From NCBI GenBank assembly GCA_019914995.1, contig CM034131.1, positions 7,844,501 through 7,908,500 of the forward strand: a DNA stretch of 64,000 bases, in the 5' to 3' direction. This document shows positions 24,622 through 35,208 of this stretch, one piece after another. Below the pieces are notes generated by a model. That model searched no databases and had not been told where the DNA came from. It saw only the letters and a list, made by a program, of their open reading frames with translations. Positions within the stretch are counted from its first letter, which is position 1. Every line of letters begins with the position of its first letter. The translations under genes were made by a program, and so were the position numbers. Origin of the DNA: Acanthochlamys bracteata (Eukaryota; Streptophyta; Magnoliopsida; Pandanales; Velloziaceae).

Positions 24622-27600
24622 TTATGGAACAGTCATCACTTGAATTGATTTTTGCATGTCAGAGAGGGCAATCACAAGATCTCCGGTCTGAATCATTCCC
24701 CTTGCCTTGAGCAGGGAGAAAGTTCTGTTAAGGTTGCTCTCAATATCATCTGAGAAGCTTATGCGAAAAGGTATTAGATCCCATTGAAGATTAAGCCATC
24801 CCCTCACCGATGTGGATGTTGTGAATGCAAATATTGGACAATCTGGATGGCAGCGTGCTAGAAGCGAAGCCATCTCACCAGTCTTTGTGTAGACAAAGAC
24901 CGCATCAAATCCCAAGTTATTAGCTGCACATGGTATCAACCATGAAAAAGACATCCGGTTAATCGTGAGAAGCATGCAAAACTATCAACAACATGTACAG
25001 TATCAATTCAACATCATGCCTATTGTAGGAAACAATCCTATAGAACCGATAGCATGAATAGCTAGCTAGGTTGTTCCCAAAGAACTTCTGCATCACCTTG
25101 AAATAAATTATAAATGAACTCAAGCAAAATGGCAAAGTTCATTTATTATGTATATGGTGAATTTAACTAAATTTTTGGTGAAATTTACCATATACATAAG
25201 AAATTTATCATATCAGGATCAAGGTTGAGCTCATTATAAAGTAAGTTGGTTGACAGCCTAGTGTAGTCATTGAAATACCACATCCAGACAATTGGAAAAA
25301 TAAAAGATGCTTCACCCATTTTGGCAGCAGAGTTGCATATCTCCTCTTGAAATTTTGTCTGTGAAAGAAGATGAGATGTCAGGGAGCCCCATAGCTTCAT
25401 GTCTCTTCTCTTCCCTCCACCATCTTTCAATCCTAAGACTTACATTTCTTAGCACACTCAATGCCTTCTCTGGATAGTGACCCATAGCTGATTCACCAGA
25501 AAGCATAAGAGCTTCAGCTCGCTGACGTACTGCCACAGAAACATCAGCAACTTCAGCCCTGGTTGGTGTTGGGTACTCTATCATGGACTCAAGTAACTGG
25601 GAGCCCACAACAACTGGCTTGCTGAGCTGTCTGCACATTTGAAGGATCTGTTGTGCAGATGGAACCTGTTCAAGGGGAATTTGTGCACCCAAATCTCCTC
25701 TGGCCACCATAACTCCATCAGATGCTTGAATTATTTCTTCCAAGTTTTTCAATGAATCTATGCTCTCAATCTTCGCAATCACAGATATCATCCTACATAA
25801 CAAAATATTTTGTGGACAGGGTCAGAAGTTAGCATGCAAGTGTTCCAGCATTATCAAGGCATCTAGTCCTTCATTATTTGAGCAAGCAAGAAACACAATA
25901 AGAAAGTTAAAACCTTTCCCATGAAGCAAATAAGAAACTAACAGCAAATCTAAGAAGCTAGAAATTTTGCAACTTGGTTCTCTAGTCTTTCGTGGAATGA
26001 TTGAGTGTCACTCTTCATGGTAGCAGTTTGCCAAGATAACAACAGAGTCAATTTGCTACAATAGTATTAAATTTATAGCAAATAATTATGTCCGCCAAAT
26101 CGGATACAATTCATATCTGCAATGGCTACGACCAGTGGTGTTTCCCTTTAAACTAGGTTTGCAATAGTGCATGATATGCAAAAGCTGATGGATTGGTACT
26201 AGTGGGATAAGGAGGTGATCTCAGGAAATGTAAACCTTTTGATTTCAGACTCAATGTCAAGACTAAAAAGTACAGAGAAGCCAAGGCACACAAAGAATAT
26301 AACAAAATAGTACACAGAAGACAAGGTGCACAAAGAATATTTACCTGCACGACGTCTAGCCTCTATGTAGCTCTTGAGATGATTAAGGACCCTTGCGGAC
26401 TTAACAAAAGAAACAGCAATGAAATCGATGCCCTCAGCAATCTCAAAATCTATATCCAGCCAATCTTGGAAAGGTGCAGAGCACAGGTGAGACTATCAGA
26501 TATGCTCTTTCTTCCGCTGACCACCATTACAAACATAAAAACAGGATTAAGCTGTCCAAATAAAAAACAAGCATACAAAAATTACAAAATTCAACTTCAA
26601 AGTTAATCCTCAATATGATGCTTTTCAAAAAGATCACAACTCCTAAAGACAAGATAAGCCACAGCATTGGAAGCCCCTTCAAGAGCATCGCAGTATATTA
26701 TGGAGATAGTATATGTTTTGCTTTGATCAGTAGTGACTTAGATGAGCCAAACTCCATTAAACAGTAGATAAGCTGAAGATTTTCTTAACACATGTTCATT
26801 ATTCAGAGAGAATGGTCAGAACCACCAGACCAGCAAGGAAGTCAAGTAAGTTAACTTCAAATAAACCTCAACCATTACCTCAAAATTAAAGAAACTCAAC
26901 AACTTACTTATCAGTTTCACAAGTGGGTGAATTATAAAAGACAATTGATATCAGTTGCGTTGCTGTTGCATTAGATTATACTCTATGATTGTGTCACAAT
27001 CAAAAGTTTTAACTGACAACACAGATGCCAGGGCTAGATAGAAGTCATGAAACTTGAGATCCAAAATTGTAATGGTTGGCTAGACATCAGTGGAGCTTTT
27101 ATTAGCACGTGGCAGTAAAAGCCAAGGATCAGTACATAGGCATTTCACATCTGGTCCAATCTTCTCAATCACCTCGAACCTCAGCATCCCTCCATCCACA
27201 AGGAGTTCATCACCCACTCTCACATCTGGATAAATCAATATCAAGTTACAGCCAGATCAAGAATGCTTTACAAATTCTCTATTACTATAAAATCAGCAAC
27301 CTTCAGCAAAACCATCATTATTGACATTAATGGTGCAATCAGGCAGAGGTTACTTGAAAACCCTAACAGTGAATATCCAAATTTCACCATCCTGCGTTAC
27401 CTAAGCAGATCAAAAGGTCCACAGACAGAAAACTTTTTTCAAAAAGTAAATATTTTACAATATACAAGTAAAGAAACGACACTAACACATTTTTAATCAG
27501 TTCAGTTAATGAATATCACGGACTGGGAAAAAATGTACATTCACAGAGCCTGATAGCCACCTCAAATTCCAAACATCTTTGAAACTATTTAATGTAAGTC

Positions 27601-28560
27601 ACAATTATTCTTGCAGTTGTATGGAATAGGTACGTGTTGTACAATAGAAGGCACCATAGTTTAAATCTTAAGCATAGCAAATTTTTACAGTGGAAAGAAA
27701 TGGTGGGAGGCTTCCACCTGAAAGTGTCTGCAACTAGGTCTACCAGATAATGATCGTAGCTTGCTGAATGTCCTCTTCAAGAACGTTTCACCTAGAAAGG
27801 TAGTAAGCTTTGCTTTAACAAGCAACTGTTATAACCTTTTGGGTAAGCAAGCCTGCACAATACTCTACAACAACAATTTCCCCCAATGCAAACAGACCAA
27901 ACAACCAAATGTACTCGATTTCGATAATTGTTTCGTCTCTGTCAAGTAGCCTACTTATATTCATAAATGGATGCCAAGCCTATATGATATGACATTGGTA
28001 TACTAACGTTGAGGTAATCATTGAGTAACAAAAGTGAAGCAATTAAGAATACCGAGTACCTCAGCCTTGGCAGATGCAGCACCACACAGATCGCTCATGT
28101 GAATCTCACTGCCCTCAGTATCCATCATCACAGCCACAGCAACCCCTTCTCCTTACTAAGCCTCTGTACTGCCCGTATTACACCCCGGTGGCAATCACGA
28201 GTCCCATGGCATGGCTTGCATGTTGCAGGACCAATGGTACACATAAGCTTCGTTCGTCGCGTGTTCCTGAACCGTTGTCCTTCAACTCCGCTTCGGTCAC
28301 CGAATCCACATCAATTGCCGGCGGCGGAGCAGCAATTGAGCTGATCACGTTATCAGAGAGAAAAACAGGTGGGCCAAGTTCGGAAGGAGTGTGTGAAGAT
28401 GCGGAGATGTGAAGGATAGATGGACAGCTGCAGATGGCCGGAGAAGAGAGGAAAGGCGGTGGCGGAAAGGGAGAAGAGAAGGAGTTGATTGGGTGAAGGT
28501 GGAGGGAAGAGATGGAGAAGTTGGGGAGAGGAGATGGAGTTGAAGGGACTGAGAAATCAT
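24622..28560 (-). pseudogene. Plastid pyruvate kinase alpha-subunit pseudogene, introns retained
   Basis: Reads as plastidic pyruvate kinase (PKP1 type; phosphoenolpyruvate + ADP to pyruvate + ATP for fatty-acid synthesis). Exons: about 28060-28560 (transit-peptide-like N-terminus, [37 protein letters not shown]), 27301-27391, about 27100-27225 ([20 protein letters not shown]), about 26345-26480 ([20 protein letters not shown]), 25316-25792 ([45 protein letters not shown]) and 24622-24923 ([20 protein letters not shown] to IQVMTVP and stop). Lesions: -1 near 28271; loss near 28220 of about 20 codons after GPATC, including the conserved NVAR region; -1 near 28138; stop TAA at 27350-27352; exon 3 diverges after LLLPRAN near 27105, losing the next segment; -1 near 26470; +1 near 25347. 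Splice sites are largely preserved, so it arose by DNA duplication and not by retrotransposition. Confidence 0.9.
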
Positions 28561-28579
28561 TGTTTGAGCTTAGCTCGAG

Positions 28580-29500
28580 ACCTGAAGAATGTTGAAGAAG
28601 AAAGGTTGACTTTTGTGAGTTCTATTTATTATGTATATTGCATTATTGCTGTTGTTACTTACGGTTGTTCGACGGAGATCACGAGGGCAACTTCGACGTT
28701 TTGATAACAAAGCAGTGTGCTTGTGCGTGTTGCGTATTTGGGAGATTGGAAAAGTAAAGTTTAGATGGACTAATACTACTAGTAGAATTTATAAGATTTT
28801 CGTTGGCTTTCAAGCGAAGGAGGAAGAGGGAAGATGACGTTGAACGAGGTGGCCGAGTTTGATTTCCACAGGATTAAACGTATTGAGCCGCAATACGATA
28901 ACGCCCTTCCTCAAACTCAAAGACGTGAACACCCAAAATATTTTACCGTTTTAATAAGAATAGTCCGCCGAGCCTCTGTGGCTCAATAGTACATGCAAAC
29001 AGTCTACAATTACAACAGATATAACCATCGCATGATGGGCTACGTAGCAATTTGGTAATACCTTGCATGCCTAACCACATTTCTTAGCATTTTTCTTTCA
29101 GATCACTAACACCATGTACATTTGCTCTTCCATTAAACAGAAAGCATGATGTAAACACAAATGCAGAAATAAACACAAGATCAACAATAGATTAGGAAGG
29201 CAACACAAAAGAGTATTTTTAAACATATCTAAAAATTAATTTGAGCAATTGCTTACAATTGCAAGCAAGCAAACCAGAGAGAACTTACCATTACATAAAA
29301 AGTTGGATAAGATGCATAAGAACAGAAGACAGCAAACTGATAGTACAAACCATGCATGCTGGTATAATCAGCAAATAAATATCCAAAACATCTAAAAACA
29401 CACTCTCCATGTCACAAAATGCTTAAGGAATTTGGAACAAGGCCTAACAATGGCGATACCTCTAAAACTTAGACAAAGGAGAACTTCCAAGGTAAAATGT
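28580..29500. other. Spacer upstream of the pyruvate kinase pseudogene
   Basis: Former promoter of the pseudogene and the downstream flank of the ribosomal protein L4 gene. Open frames at 28489-28837 overlap or flank the pseudogene's first exon and show no domain. Nothing else seen. Confidence 0.45.
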
Positions 29501-29519
29501 TAAAAACTAATGACACCTT

Positions 29520-31917
29520 TTACTGGGTTACTCCTAGCCACTTAGAAAAGTTCTCAAACTCAGTGTAATCACTGTCAGAGATCATTGTCTTGTACCATGC
29601 CTTACCAGCAGCCTTGATTGTCGAAGCTTGCTCCTACAGGAAACAGAAGATAGAATATGTCAGATTTAACAACTTACAAATTATTTGGTGAACAAAAATA
29701 AACCTAACAAAGATAAAATCTTGAAAGCTACAAATGTCACATCAAACAATGCTAAATATAATGATCCCCGGATTAAGATTAAATCAATTCACATCTGACA
29801 CAGGCTACTGCACGACAATTCCATTAAACTAAGAAAGTACAAGATGCATATGTACAAGTTAGCATGAACATCAGATCCAAAATAACATTCAGAAGAGAGC
29901 TAGAACTTTAGAAGTTGTAATTGTTATTATTATGGGTTTAAAGGTCAGAAAACAGTGTGATAAAGCCTACAAATACAATAATACATGAAACAAAAAAAAA
30001 GAATATAATAGCAACAATGAAAACACCACTAAGCATACTTAATTATTGACTACCTGCAAAAACCACCAACCTAGCATATATGGGTAGCAACATAATCAAT
30101 TTCGATAAAGCATAACTGTAAAGAGAAAGCAAATACCTTGGGAAGTTGTGTCCTCTTCTTCTCCAGTTTCTCCTTCTTAGCCTTAACTCGTTGTGCCTCG
30201 GCAAACAGTGCCATCCTCCGAGCAGTCTTGGCATAAGGGTTCAGTTTCAGCATCACGTTGAGGTTCTTGAGAGGATTCTTCTTCAATGTATGGCGCTTCA
30301 CCTCCTTGTTGATGGGACGCACCACAGACTGGACTTCATCAGAGTTAATGATGCGACCAAGGTCTGCATTGGCCATCTTAGGGCGAGGCAATATGTATCC
30401 ATTCTTCTTCTCTGAAGGCTTATCAAAGGTTCCGTAAATTGCATCCAGCTTCTCAAAAGCAGACTTGGTCCAGATGATGAATCTGCCAAGGTGGCCACCA
30501 GGTGCAAGCTTCAGTAGGTTGAGGCGCTCTACATTGGCAACATCCACACCAGGAAGGTTGCGAAAAGCCTTGACAATCTTGGAACCCTCTGTTCCATAGA
30601 CAATAAGGGGCCCCTTACGAGAGATGTAACGGCGATTTCTCATCTTACCTTTTCCTGGGCGAATCCCAAGGCTGTCCTTTGCCTTCTCAGCATCAGGGAA
30701 AGCTCCAATCTGCTTCAGAACCTTGAGGGCAGTGGACGTCTTCTCGAGTGACTCAATTGAATCAGATACAACCAGTGGAAGCTCAGGAACCTGAACAGTA
30801 ATCATGTAAACAGAATTTGTAGCACATGATCTAGCACATCTAAGTAATGAAGTAGATATTGAAATATATATGCCAATGCTGATATATTACTTACAGAATT
30901 TATAAATTATGCTTTTGAAAGCACAAATATCAACAAAACAGAAACCATTAAAAAAGAACCATTTCCCTGCTGAACAAGCAAAAAAAAGTACCCAGAGAAG
31001 TATAAAATTATCGATTTAAATGCACTATGCATACAACTACATTACTAAATTAACATTCAGGATTCTTGAGTGCAATGAACAGAGAAGCCAACTAATGCAA
31101 ACATGTCTTTGACATTGATTTAGGTGTCTATCTAGGTAACCAAGGCATGAATGTATAAAGATATTCCACTAAATTCCATCCTGTAAAATATTCAGCAATT
31201 CAGGTGAAAAATAAGAGAATTAAAAAAAGAAATAGACAGTTTTGCAACATTTCCCAGAGGGAACTAGACAAGCACCATGTAATCTGCGAAAGCCATGATA
31301 CAGAAATGGGCAGTTGATACACTTTCATTAGTATATACAATCATATTGCTAGATTTATTCGATCTATCAGATTAAGCATGATTCACGAAAACTCATGCAG
31401 CAGATCGTCAACTATAAGATCCAATAATTATCTTAATGGCGTGATTAAAACAAAAGAGAATAAATACCTCTTCAACGCGGTGACCACGAGCAAGCACAAG
31501 AGCAGGCACAGCAGAAGCAGCAAGCGCAGAAGCAACAGCAAGGCGGCGCATGTTAGTGTTAACCCTCCTATGCCAACGCCTCCAGGTCTTAGTCGGAGCA
31601 AACATGCGACCACCACGGCACATGTTTCCAAAAGCTCCCTGTCCTGCACGATGAGTACCGCCACCAGGAACACGAGGGATACGAGAAACAGCACGACCGG
31701 TTCCCCACGACTCAGCTGAAGTCTGGTGACCAGCACGTTTTGACACAGCGTAAGGCTGCCTAGCATTCTTCGAAAGCTGAGAATGAACGAACCTGACAAC
31801 ATCGGGACGGATCGGAGCCTTCAATACATCAGGAAGAGCAACGGAGTACGATTCATCAATGGCCATGTCTCCTTCCAGCGCTTGAACGGTGACGAGAGGT
31901 CGAGCGGCGGCGGCCAT
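29520..31917 (-). CDS. RPL4: Cytosolic 60S ribosomal protein L4 (uL4)
   Basis: Large-subunit ribosomal protein uL4, whose internal loop lines the peptide exit tunnel. Exons 31468-31917 (150 codons), 30137-30790 (218 codons) and 29520-29633 (37 codons plus stop) are all phase 0 and give 405 residues, matching plant RPL4 (about 405-407). Seen: N-terminus [18 protein letters not shown]; tunnel-loop segment containing [40 protein letters not shown] and [16 protein letters not shown]; then [36 protein letters not shown] and a Lys-rich tail ending [12 protein letters not shown]. The leader has a telo-box (TAGGGTTT on +, 31943-31950) typical of plant ribosomal protein genes. No lesion. Confidence 0.97.
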
Positions 31918-31942
31918 TATTGATAGTCGCGATGGCGCCTAC

Positions 31943-32007
31943 TAGGGTTTTGGTTTGAGATGGAGAGAAGAAATGTGGTCGCGCAGGGGTGCAGTGTTTT
32001 TATATGG
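31943..32007 (-). promoter_or_regulatory. RPL4 core promoter: TATA box and telo-box
   Basis: On the minus strand CCATATAAAAACACTG (about 31992-32007) places a TATA box about 80 bp from the ATG at 31917, and AAACCCTA (complement of 31943-31950) lies in the leader. Telo-boxes near the start site are characteristic of translation-related plant genes. Confidence 0.6.
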
Positions 32008-32049
32008 AGGGTTTGATTCGAAGATGTAATAAGAACCATTCGATGAATA

Positions 32050-33000
32050 TGTAGGGGTTAAAGGATAGATCTTAGCGGTTGGTTTATGGGCGCCTGAGAA
32101 GTTGGGTTCGGCGGGACTATGGTTTGGGTCAGCTGGTGCGGAAGTGGGCGAGCATGGTGATTGTTCTCAATGTTTGAGGATGTTTCTCTTTGTTTTCACA
32201 GGAAATAATTTTTATATTGTGATCTTTGGTGTTGATAAGATCTGCTGGATCAGGTCATGCACATCCTTTTTATAGAGAAAATCGGACTTTATATGCAATG
32301 GTAATCTCAAAAATATCTCCTTAGTGCGTCAAATAGTTAATTGAATATATATATATATATATATTTATTTATTTTTCAGTATTGATAGATCTAAATCGAA
32401 CTGTTTAGATCGATCCGAAAAATCGTCAATTTGGATGTAAATCAATCTGAATTTATAAAGAAATCAAATATACAATCAGCTTAAGTTGACCTGATTTGAT
32501 TCACATAAATTTTGAATTGAATTGTAAGTTCAGATCAATTGGATCTATATTAAAAAAATTATTTTATAATTTTTATTTTTGATCATTAATGATAAAATGA
32601 TAAATAATTAGAGCTTTGCTTTGGTTTACTAAAACGATATTTGTTTATTTATTTATTTTGAAAATTAGCTTTGTTAGGGTGTGTTTCACACTGCTTATGA
32701 AATATTTTTCATTCTATTTTATTTCACATTTTTTAATAACTTTTTCTAAAATTTTTTTAAAATTAAAAAATTATAAAAAATTATAAAAAATTTTATGTTG
32801 TAAGATTTTATTATTAATTATTTTTTATTTCATTTTTTAAAATAAAAAATATTTTTTATTTTAAAAAATCTATTATATAAGCATTTTCAAATATTTATTT
32901 ATTATCTTCTTTCTTTTTCTGAAACCTCTCTAGTCGAGACAGTTTTTTCTTCTTCAACGTTAGTTCCTTTATCTCCTTTCTACAATTCTTTAACTTGATT
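32050..33000. other. Intergenic with microsatellite and AT-rich element
   Basis: Contains a (TA)n microsatellite at about 32346-32364. An AT-rich MITE-like stretch at about 32680-32900 starts GGTGTGTTTCACACTGCTTATG and has the same internal texture as the other elements. No gene seen. Confidence 0.45.
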
Positions 33001-33019
33001 TGTAGTTTATATGGAGTTC

Positions 33020-33300
33020 TCTCCACTTAGAAAAGATCAACAATCCAAATGTCGTCACTAGTTCCTCATTCCATGGCGTTTCCTGTGATCTGTTATCAAC
33101 TAACGGCACCATTTTCGTTATTGAGCTGACCGAACGTAGTCTATCCGGTGAAGGTTGTTACTCTTTCTTCTCTTTATTTCTTCTGTCGCTTATTGCTCAC
33201 TGAAAATGTTCTATCCGGTAGAATTCCTCCGCCACTCAGCTCGATTAATTCGCTTAATCATCTTGATATTGATCTTATTCTTCTAATTCTTCTTCCTCGA
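33020..33300 (+). pseudogene. N-terminal fragment of a leucine-rich-repeat protein
   Basis: One frame reads SSFHGVSCDLLSTNGTIFVI, then ELTERSLSGE, the cap-plus-first-repeat pattern of plant LRR receptor ectodomains. A shifted frame continues LLLTENVLSGRIPPPLSSIN, then SLNHLDI, a canonical LxxNxLSGxIPxxLxxLxxLxxLD repeat. No signal peptide, further repeats or kinase are seen. A short decayed fragment. Confidence 0.7.
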
Positions 33301-33956
33301 AGTTCCGATCGTTACTGTTGCTTTCGGTACTCCACCTTCACAAACACAAGTTGGTAGATCAACCCAACAGTCTGACTGATCTAATCTAACTGGTTGAACC
33401 GATAATCGTCGACCGGAGAGAATTTCAGATCGATCGTTTGGATCGCTGCCAATATTGACAGTAGTGAGACGTTACTCGATACAACGATGCGCGAGAATAT
33501 CGTCGGCCTCTTTTAGATAATAGTTATTCAATAGCAATCTCAACGTGGTTTCCTTTAAATATTTTCAGACTTAGGGAATATTTGTTATTGCTTTTGAAGT
33601 GTTTATCATTTCAAATAAAATTTTACTTTTTCTAATAAAATTTTTAGAGTAATAAGAATTTTTGTAATTTGAAAAGTAAAAAATGTATATTGTAAATTAT
33701 ATAATTATATTCATTTTTTAAAGATTAAAAATCAATTTTTAAATTTCAATAATAATTTTTATTATACTTTTTTTTATTTTATAAGCAGTTTTAAATGCCG
33801 TTAGGATCTTGATATTTCCTTGACTTGAGTCCATTATTTATGCTTTCTACTTCTGCGGATTGACTTTGTATGATGATGCTCCACATGGAAGTGCTTTCTA
33901 CCCGAGATGCAAGTTCAAATTTTATTAGCAGCTTGGTAGCCTTCCCAAAATATTAA

Positions 33957-34164
33957 GGATGTGTTTATCAATCACTTAAACATTACTTTTTTCAAATTTA
34001 TTTTAAATATAAAATAAACAAATATATATAAAGTTTTTCTATTATTTTTTTCAAAATTTATTTAAACTTACTATTAATAAAAAATTTATATTTATTAAAT
34101 ATTTTTAGTTTAATTTTTTTAACTCATTTTTAAAAATAAATATATCTTAAAATAAACACGTCCA
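33957..34164. mobile_element. MITE-like element, GGxCGTGTTTA terminal repeats
   Basis: Starts AGGATGTGTTTATCA and ends AATAAACACGTCCAA, an inverted repeat resembling the ends of the 16725-16976 element. The interior is AT-rich, about 180 bp. A related-looking AT-rich stretch lies at about 33565-33800. Confidence 0.5.
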
Positions 34165-34478
34165 ACGTATACTATATGGTTTTGCTTATCCAGAGTTCAT
34201 CTGTTTTCATAGAATGTTTGGCTAAATTTATAATCTCATTTTTATTCCAAATTTTGTATTTCATATTTTTAATAAAAATTTAAACTATTCTACCAAATTT
34301 TATAAAATTTTAAAAATATAAATAAATTTATTATTATTACTTTTTTTTATAAAAAATGACTTATCTTTCAAATATTTTCAAAGAAATACTCCTTTTAAAA
34401 CAAACTCCTTATCAACGATCACTTCCAAATATCTACCTTTGATTCAAACTCCTTCGACGAATCATACAGAAGTTTTTA

Positions 34479-34740
34479 GAACATGTTTTAATTATAAAAA
34501 ACTTCACTTCTTACTTTTAAATTTTAAATTCAATCACTTCATATTTTTTAATTATCAATTTAAACTTTATTTTTATTTTTATAACAAATTTCATTTTACT
34601 AAAATTTAATTTCAAATTTCAGTTCATATTTTTCTAATATCATTTCGAATTTATTTTCATTGAACTCCGTTTTTACCAAAATTTACTTATGGAAACTCAT
34701 TTTTACTGAACTCATTTCGTATAATTAAAACACTCCGTGC
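34479..34740. mobile_element. MITE-like element, TGTTTTAATTAT terminal repeats
   Basis: Left end ACATGTTTTAATTATAAA, right end TATAATTAAAACACTCCGT: a clear inverted repeat. Interior repeats of TTTATTTTTATT and TTTCAAATTTC resemble the 17791-18029 element. A similar interior in reverse orientation is seen at about 51566-51790. Confidence 0.5.
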
Positions 34741-35200
34741 AAAGCTTTCTGTGGGCGAGCTGTTTGTTTAATCACGGTAACCTGTAAAAGCAACTAGTTT
34801 TAGCGTATCGCTGATGCTTGTAAAGCTCCATGCGTAAAGTAGATTTTGTGGCCACAAATCTACCGAAGGGACTCGCGTTATTATTTTGGAGGCGGTGCGG
34901 CGATCAAGCAGCACTCCATTGTAATCGGTGAGCAAGCAGGCCAGCGGAACAAGCTTCTGTAAGCGAAATGTTCAATGATAAACTATTGGGCTACAGCAGC
35001 TGGACAAAGAGATGTATTAAACAAAGAATCTTCTCACTTAGCTGGAAGAAGTGCTTGCATCTTTTAACTTATAAATAGTACAGAAATTCAAAAGACATAA
35101 AAGGTGAAAGGAACATTCTTACCCTCTTTTTCATCGTCGAGAATACCGCATTGTTTAGAATATCTTAGTTCTAAGTAGGTGCTCCAAAAAATGTAATTTT
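34741..35200. other. Spacer with a near-perfect palindrome
   Basis: Locally less AT-rich. Holds GTAGATTTTGTGGCCACAAATCTAC (written in two parts: GTAGATTTTGTGG then CCACAAATCTAC) at about 34839-34863, palindromic apart from one extra T. No gene supported. Confidence 0.4.
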
Positions 35201-35208
35201 CCCTGCAA

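Noticed and set aside
24622-28560. Functional pyruvate kinase gene
   Set aside because: Frameshifts, a stop and missing segments in several separate exons cannot be explained by one sequencing error or by splicing.
31378-31802. Frames of 113 and 124 codons over the RPL4 first exon
   Set aside because: They overlap the conserved uL4 exon in other frames; low-complexity Arg/Ser or Leu content is the expected shadow of that exon.
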